Shown: positions 51,507-54,929 of the stretch, piece by piece
Numbering within the stretch: position 1 is the stretch's first letter
Layout of the letters: each line of letters starts with the position of its first letter
From: Paenibacillus koleovorans NBRC 103111
Lineage (GTDB): Bacteria > Bacillota > Bacilli > Paenibacillales > NBRC-103111
Length of the DNA stretch: 54,929 nt
Direction: 5' to 3'
Assembly (NCBI RefSeq): GCF_004000845.1
Contig: NZ_BIMA01000044.1
Location: forward strand, 1 to 54,929
Program-made: the position numbers and the translations under genes
Notes under the pieces: model-generated
Told to the model about the DNA's origin: nothing
The model's database searches: none
The model's input: the letters and a program-made list of their open reading frames with translations, nothing else

Positions 51507-52004
51507 ATGAATATTCGTGAAATCGATTTGCCGGGAATCGGAAAAAAATATCAGCTGCTCGTGCGGGACGGAAGCAAGCTCGTGCTTGTGGTTCATGACG
51601 ACGGCCGGCGGGAATGCTACCACTTCGAATCCCCTGAGGCGCAGGAAAGCTTGTCCAGCGTCACCCTGGATGATGACGAGGCGCGGCTTGTAGCCGGCAT
51701 TCTCGGGGGCATGACGTATAAGCCGAAGGCGCTGTTGCCGATTGAGATGGCGCTCGACGAGCTCGTTCTCGAATGGTACCGGGTCGAGCCGGATTCCGCC
51801 TGCGTCGGCCGCACGATCGGCGAATTGAACGTTCGGCAACGATGCGGAGCGACAATTCTTGCTTTGCTGGAGAAGAACAACGGGACCAGACAAATCAATC
51901 CGGGTCCGGAAGTCGTGCTGACGGCGGATTGTACGCTTGTAGCGGCCGGCGAGAGGAGGCAGCTACTGCTGTTCAAGTCCATTCTCAAGAATGGAGTTGA
52001 ATGA
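51507..52004 (+). CDS. khtT: KhtT-like regulatory subunit of a K+/H+ antiporter
   Basis: A 165-residue cytoplasmic protein: a short N domain (MNIREIDLPGIGKKYQLLVR, as in Bacillus KhtT/YhaT) and a C-terminal RCK_C/TrkA-C domain (~85-160). In Bacillus, KhtT binds c-di-AMP and gates the KhtU antiporter. TCAGGAGG precedes the ATG. Its end is immediately before the transporter gene, the conserved order. Confidence 0.88.
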   Translation: MNIREIDLPGIGKKYQLLVRDGSKLVLVVHDDGRRECYHFESPEAQESLSSVTLDDDEARLVAGILGGMTYKPKALLPIEMALDELVLEWYRVEPDSACVGRTIGELNVRQRCGATILALLEKNNGTRQINPGPEVVLTADCTLVAAGERRQLLLFKSILKNGVE

Positions 52005-52008
52005 GCCT

Positions 52009-53244
52009 ATGGACCATCTTGTATTCGAAATCGGAGTGGCCATCGCCCTGATCGCCATGGCAGGGTTGTTGTCGGCCAAATTGCGGTTTTCGGTCATCCC
52101 GTTCTACATCCTGATCGGCATGGCCGTAGGCCCGCATTCGTTCGAGTGGTGGCACATCGACCTGCGGTTCATCTCCAGCGGTCCGTTTATTGAGTTTTTG
52201 GGCCGCATAGGCGTGCTGTTTCTGTTGTTCTACTTGGGCCTCGAATTTTCGGTTGGCCGGCTTGTCAAGTCGGGGCGATCGATCGTAGTCGGGGGCACGA
52301 TTTACATTCTGATCAATTTCACGCTGGGGCTGGTGTTCGGCTACGCGGCTGGACTGCCGCTGCTCGAAATATTGGTCGTGGCCGGCATCACGACGATCTC
52401 CTCAAGCGCGATAGCGGCCAAGGTGCTCGTCGACTTGAAGCGGACGGCGAATCCGGAGACCGAGATGATTCTAGGGATTATTATGTTCGAGGATGTGTTT
52501 CTCGCCATCTACATCTCGATCTTGTCCGGGCTCGTACTGAGCGGCTCGACCTCGCTCGGCGGGATTCTGTTGTCCGCGAGTATCGCTCTCGGCTTCATGC
52601 TGCTGGTCCTGATCGTCGGCCGGCGGGCCGTTCCGCTGCTCAATCGGCTACTGAACATCCGGTCCAACGAGCTGTTCATGCTCGTCATCTTTGCGCTCCT
52701 GTTCATCATCGCCGGCTTCTCGGAGACGATCCATGTTGCCGAAGCAATCGGCGCCCTGCTCGTAGGGTTAGTATTAGCGGAGACGGAGCATATGAAACGG
52801 ATCGAGCATCTCATCCTGCCGTTCCGTGATTTCTTTGGGGCGATTTTCTTTTTCAGCTTCGGACTCACCATCGATCCTTTATCTCTCGGCGGGGCGGTTG
52901 GTTTGTCCATTGTCGCTGTGGTCCTGACTTTAATCGGAAACTTCGCCGCAGGGATGTGGGCCGGCAAGAGTGTGGGGCTCTCTTCGAAAGCATCGGTCAA
53001 CATCGGGATGACCATCGTAGCTCGAGGAGAGTTCTCGATCATCATGGCCGGTCTTGCCAAAACCGGCGGCCTGCTCCCGATCTTGCAGCCGTTCACCGCC
53101 CTCTATGTGCTCATTCTGGCGGTAATCGGTCCGTTGCTGACGAAGGAAACGAAGTATATCTATAAGGGTATGAATCGTTTGACGAATTGGATAGGTCGGC
53201 GCTCTCCCAAACGCGGATCGGAGCGGTCGACCTCCGGAGATTGA
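52009..53244 (+). CDS. khtU: KhtU-like CPA2 potassium/proton antiporter
   Basis: A 411-residue CPA2-family antiporter with about 12 membrane segments and no RCK domain of its own; that is supplied by the preceding gene. ATG 52009 gives the usual family start MDHLVFEIGVAIAL and has GGAG upstream; ATG 51991 would overlap khtT. FYLGLEFSV, ISSSAIAAKVL and FFFSFGLTIDP are typical. It is expected to release K+ in alkaline or high-K+ conditions. A third gene corresponding to khtS was not found. Confidence 0.9.
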   Translation: MDHLVFEIGVAIALIAMAGLLSAKLRFSVIPFYILIGMAVGPHSFEWWHIDLRFISSGPFIEFLGRIGVLFLLFYLGLEFSVGRLVKSGRSIVVGGTIYILINFTLGLVFGYAAGLPLLEILVVAGITTISSSAIAAKVLVDLKRTANPETEMILGIIMFEDVFLAIYISILSGLVLSGSTSLGGILLSASIALGFMLLVLIVGRRAVPLLNRLLNIRSNELFMLVIFALLFIIAGFSETIHVAEAIGALLVGLVLAETEHMKRIEHLILPFRDFFGAIFFFSFGLTIDPLSLGGAVGLSIVAVVLTLIGNFAAGMWAGKSVGLSSKASVNIGMTIVARGEFSIIMAGLAKTGGLLPILQPFTALYVLILAVIGPLLTKETKYIYKGMNRLTNWIGRRSPKRGSERSTSGD

Positions 53245-53267
53245 TTCCAACCGAAGGAGGAATCGAG

Positions 53268-53594
53268 ATGAAGCGAGCCCACGATGATTCTACGTGGAAG
53301 AGGAGGCTGCGCATTCAGACGGAGCAGCCGGAAGCGGTAACGGCCATCCTGCGCAGTAGAACCGGTACAACCGTTCACAACATAGCCGGTTTACGCGGGA
53401 GGCATTCACTGGAAGTTGTGTTATATCGGCTGGAGGTACAGGAATGGATCGAGCGCATTTTGCGAACGGATCCGGTTGCCGTCCTCGATGTGCTGCCATA
53501 CCAGTCAATGGAAGATTTCGCGAGGCCGGGAAGTAAGCGGCACCCGCATGAGCATGTTAAGGATGTTTCCAAGTATGGGAACGAGCTGCGGTAG
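53268..53594 (+). CDS. Hypothetical protein
   Basis: A 108-residue soluble basic protein starting at ATG 53268 after AAGGAGGA, 23 nt behind khtU. The central part (TTVHNIAGLRGRHSLEVVLYRLEVQEWIERILRTDP) vaguely resembles an ACT-like or DUF2179 fold, but I cannot assign it. Its position suggests co-transcription with khtTU. Confidence 0.65.
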   Translation: MKRAHDDSTWKRRLRIQTEQPEAVTAILRSRTGTTVHNIAGLRGRHSLEVVLYRLEVQEWIERILRTDPVAVLDVLPYQSMEDFARPGSKRHPHEHVKDVSKYGNELR

Positions 53595-53638
53595 CGACAG
53601 ACTTCATCGTCCGAGCTGCTACAAAATGTGATATTGTT

Positions 53639-53668
53639 GTACTACTGGCAATTACAATCCGGTAGTAC
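53639..53668. promoter_or_regulatory. Inverted repeat before the esterase gene
   Basis: GTACTACTGG (53639-53648) and CCGGTAGTAC (53659-53668) form 10-bp arms with one G-U pair around a 10-nt A/T-rich loop. They directly abut the AGGAG binding site of the next gene and cover a TACAAT -10 candidate (53654-53659): an operator or translation-control hairpin. Confidence 0.5.
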
Positions 53669-53682
53669 AGGAGCGTGTTAGA

Positions 53683-54603
53683 GTGGAAAAACCAAGGGGA
53701 TCTTATCCAAGTGTGAAGGAAATCGAAAATTGGGTACAATCGATCTGGGCGTTGGCGGACGCAACCGAATGTCAGACGGAGGTCATACACCTGGAGGATA
53801 CGCCAAGCCGGCTGGGGGTTCATCATTACGATCATGAATTCCAATTCGTGAAGCTGACCCCACCGTCCGGACTCGATCCGTTCTACATCTATTGGCAGCC
53901 CTGCTCGGATCGGCAGGCGCCATTGCTGGTGCATGTGCCGGGATACGGCGCGGAGATGAGCACCCATCCGGAGTTTGTATCGCAAGGCTTTCATGTGCTG
54001 CATATCTCACCGCTTGGATATACCACCCCATGGGGGAGGGACGAAAGCAAGCGCCGCAACGCCGATTGGCCGGTTTTACCCGATACGGTGAGCAGCGGTG
54101 CAGAGGGCGGCTATCGAGTTTGGCTGGCTAATTGCCTTATGGCAGTCCGCTGGGCGCAAAGCTTGCCGGTTGTGCTCCCGGATCGGGTCTCCTTCTTCGG
54201 CTCGAGTCAGGGAGGCGGAGGAGCGCTGCTGCTGGGATCGTTGTATCAAGGCCGGGGTGTGCAATGCGTGGCGGCGGACGTGCCGTTTCTGACCAACTAT
54301 CCTCTTGCTGACGGGCGCGGAGCGTATCGGAGAGCCGTACAAGGGTTGGAGGAATCGGCCAACAGGGAGGAAGGGTGGAAAGCGCTCGGGTACATCGATA
54401 CGCTGTCCCATGCTCATCGGCTCGATATTCCGGTGCTCCTCACCTCCGGAGAGGCCGATACGGCTTGCCCGCCCGACACGATCGAGACGCTGTATGAACG
54501 GCTGCCGGGCACGCGATCCATCACCTTTCTCAAGGGTGGAGTGCATCGGTATACCAAGGAGTTCGTGGCGCTCGCGTCCGCCTGGTTCCGATTGTATGCT
54601 TAA
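53683..54603 (+). CDS. Acetyl-xylan-esterase/cephalosporin-C-deacetylase-like hydrolase
   Basis: A 306-residue serine hydrolase of the AXE1 type. The nucleophile motif is FFGSSQGGG with S175; the acid is probably D in SGEADTACPP and the base is H in GGVHRYTKEF. There is no signal peptide, as usual for intracellular carbohydrate esterases that remove acetyl groups from imported oligosaccharides. GTG 53683 follows AGGAG by 9 nt. Confidence 0.87.
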   Translation: MEKPRGSYPSVKEIENWVQSIWALADATECQTEVIHLEDTPSRLGVHHYDHEFQFVKLTPPSGLDPFYIYWQPCSDRQAPLLVHVPGYGAEMSTHPEFVSQGFHVLHISPLGYTTPWGRDESKRRNADWPVLPDTVSSGAEGGYRVWLANCLMAVRWAQSLPVVLPDRVSFFGSSQGGGGALLLGSLYQGRGVQCVAADVPFLTNYPLADGRGAYRRAVQGLEESANREEGWKALGYIDTLSHAHRLDIPVLLTSGEADTACPPDTIETLYERLPGTRSITFLKGGVHRYTKEFVALASAWFRLYA

Positions 54604-54692
54604 TTGTATGCTTAGCACGAATGCTTGGTTCAAATGACCCGCAAGAAGGGCACTTTTACAGTGTCTATCTTGAGAATATAGAAAGTTTAAGT

Positions 54693-54804
54693 GCTTTACA
54701 GTACTAAAGCGTGAGGGGGAGGCTTGCCAAGCGTGGTTGGGGGTATCTGCATCCATGGTGCCACCTCGCGGCATCGTTGTCTCTAGTCCGATTTTTTCGG
54801 ACTG
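54693..54804. repeat. Palindrome and AGTCCGA repeat copy C in terminal gap
   Basis: GCTTTA-CAGTAC-TAAAGC (54693-54710) is a perfect inverted repeat. At 54781-54804 CTCTAGTCCGA and TCGGACT form the single-hairpin copy of the family seen at 24977 and 30376. The rest of 54604-54929 shows no gene. Confidence 0.6.
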
Positions 54805-54929
54805 CATCCCGCGTTCGGGGGAGGGGACAGGTTGACAAGGAAACCGTCTTCAAGGCGAAAGATTGGTGGAAACGGGGACAGAGAATGAAAGTTGGCTAAT
54901 AGTAAACGAAAGTTTTACAGCGTTTTTCA

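Overview
The window looks like a chromosomal stretch from a fairly GC-rich, spore-former-type Firmicute, most likely Paenibacillaceae (Paenibacillus or a close relative). The support is strong AGGAGG-type ribosome binding sites, frequent TTG and GTG starts, two lipoprotein-dependent sugar ABC importers of the LplB/YtcP type without their own ATPase, a secreted NHL protein with three S-layer homology domains, a KhtT/KhtU pair, a CBO0543-type membrane protein and several GntR and MalT-like regulators. No rRNA, tRNA, CRISPR array or intact insertion sequence was recognised.

Layout. 332-5099: creatininase-family amidohydrolase, M3 oligopeptidase, sugar isomerase-like TIM barrel and Gfo/Idh/MocA oxidoreductase. 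5293-8912: first ABC importer (two permeases and a lipoprotein). 8969-15171: leaderless beta-helix protein, GH123/DUF4091-like protein, a small unknown, an M20 amidohydrolase and an unusual shortened acetolactate-synthase-like protein, which meets a convergent esterase (15172-16071). 16180-19659: large NHL/FN3/SLH surface protein. 19858-24848: YciI-like protein, a repeat-rich gap holding a decayed second copy of the ALS-tail/esterase junction, DoxX protein, hybrid histidine kinase and CBO0543 protein. 25308-30125: CDF metal transporter, HAD phosphatase and MalT-like LuxR regulator. 31091-33774: tightly overlapping four-gene operon with an 18-bp palindrome upstream.

33883-36504: GntR regulator with an 11+11 bp operator over its own promoter and a second copy before an SDR dehydrogenase and a mandelate-racemase-type dehydratase. 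36545-38949: TetR regulator divergent from a membrane protein and an MDR oxidoreductase, with two operators in the gap. 39095-50344: a second GntR regulator (TTGTATACAA-type sites) with a sugar locus: Gfo oxidoreductase, GH-A-like hydrolase, ABC importer, histidine phosphatase, then an amidohydrolase apparently starting at AUU, an isopropylmalate-dehydrogenase-like enzyme, a DUF1537 acid-sugar kinase and a FAH-family hydrolase. 50345-54929: histidine kinase remnant, small membrane protein, KhtT/KhtU K+/H+ antiporter, small unknown and an acetyl-xylan-esterase-like hydrolase.

The main theme is uptake of oligosaccharides or sugar acids and their breakdown inside the cell: the carbohydrate-active enzymes have no signal peptides, while each importer has a lipoprotein receptor. 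The most distinctive signals are the GntR-controlled sugar-acid locus (a DUF1537 kinase beside an IPMDH-like dehydrogenase instead of PdxA, behind an apparent AUU start), the ALS-like protein without its middle domain and cofactor motif, its decayed duplicate, and two families of intergenic inverted repeats.
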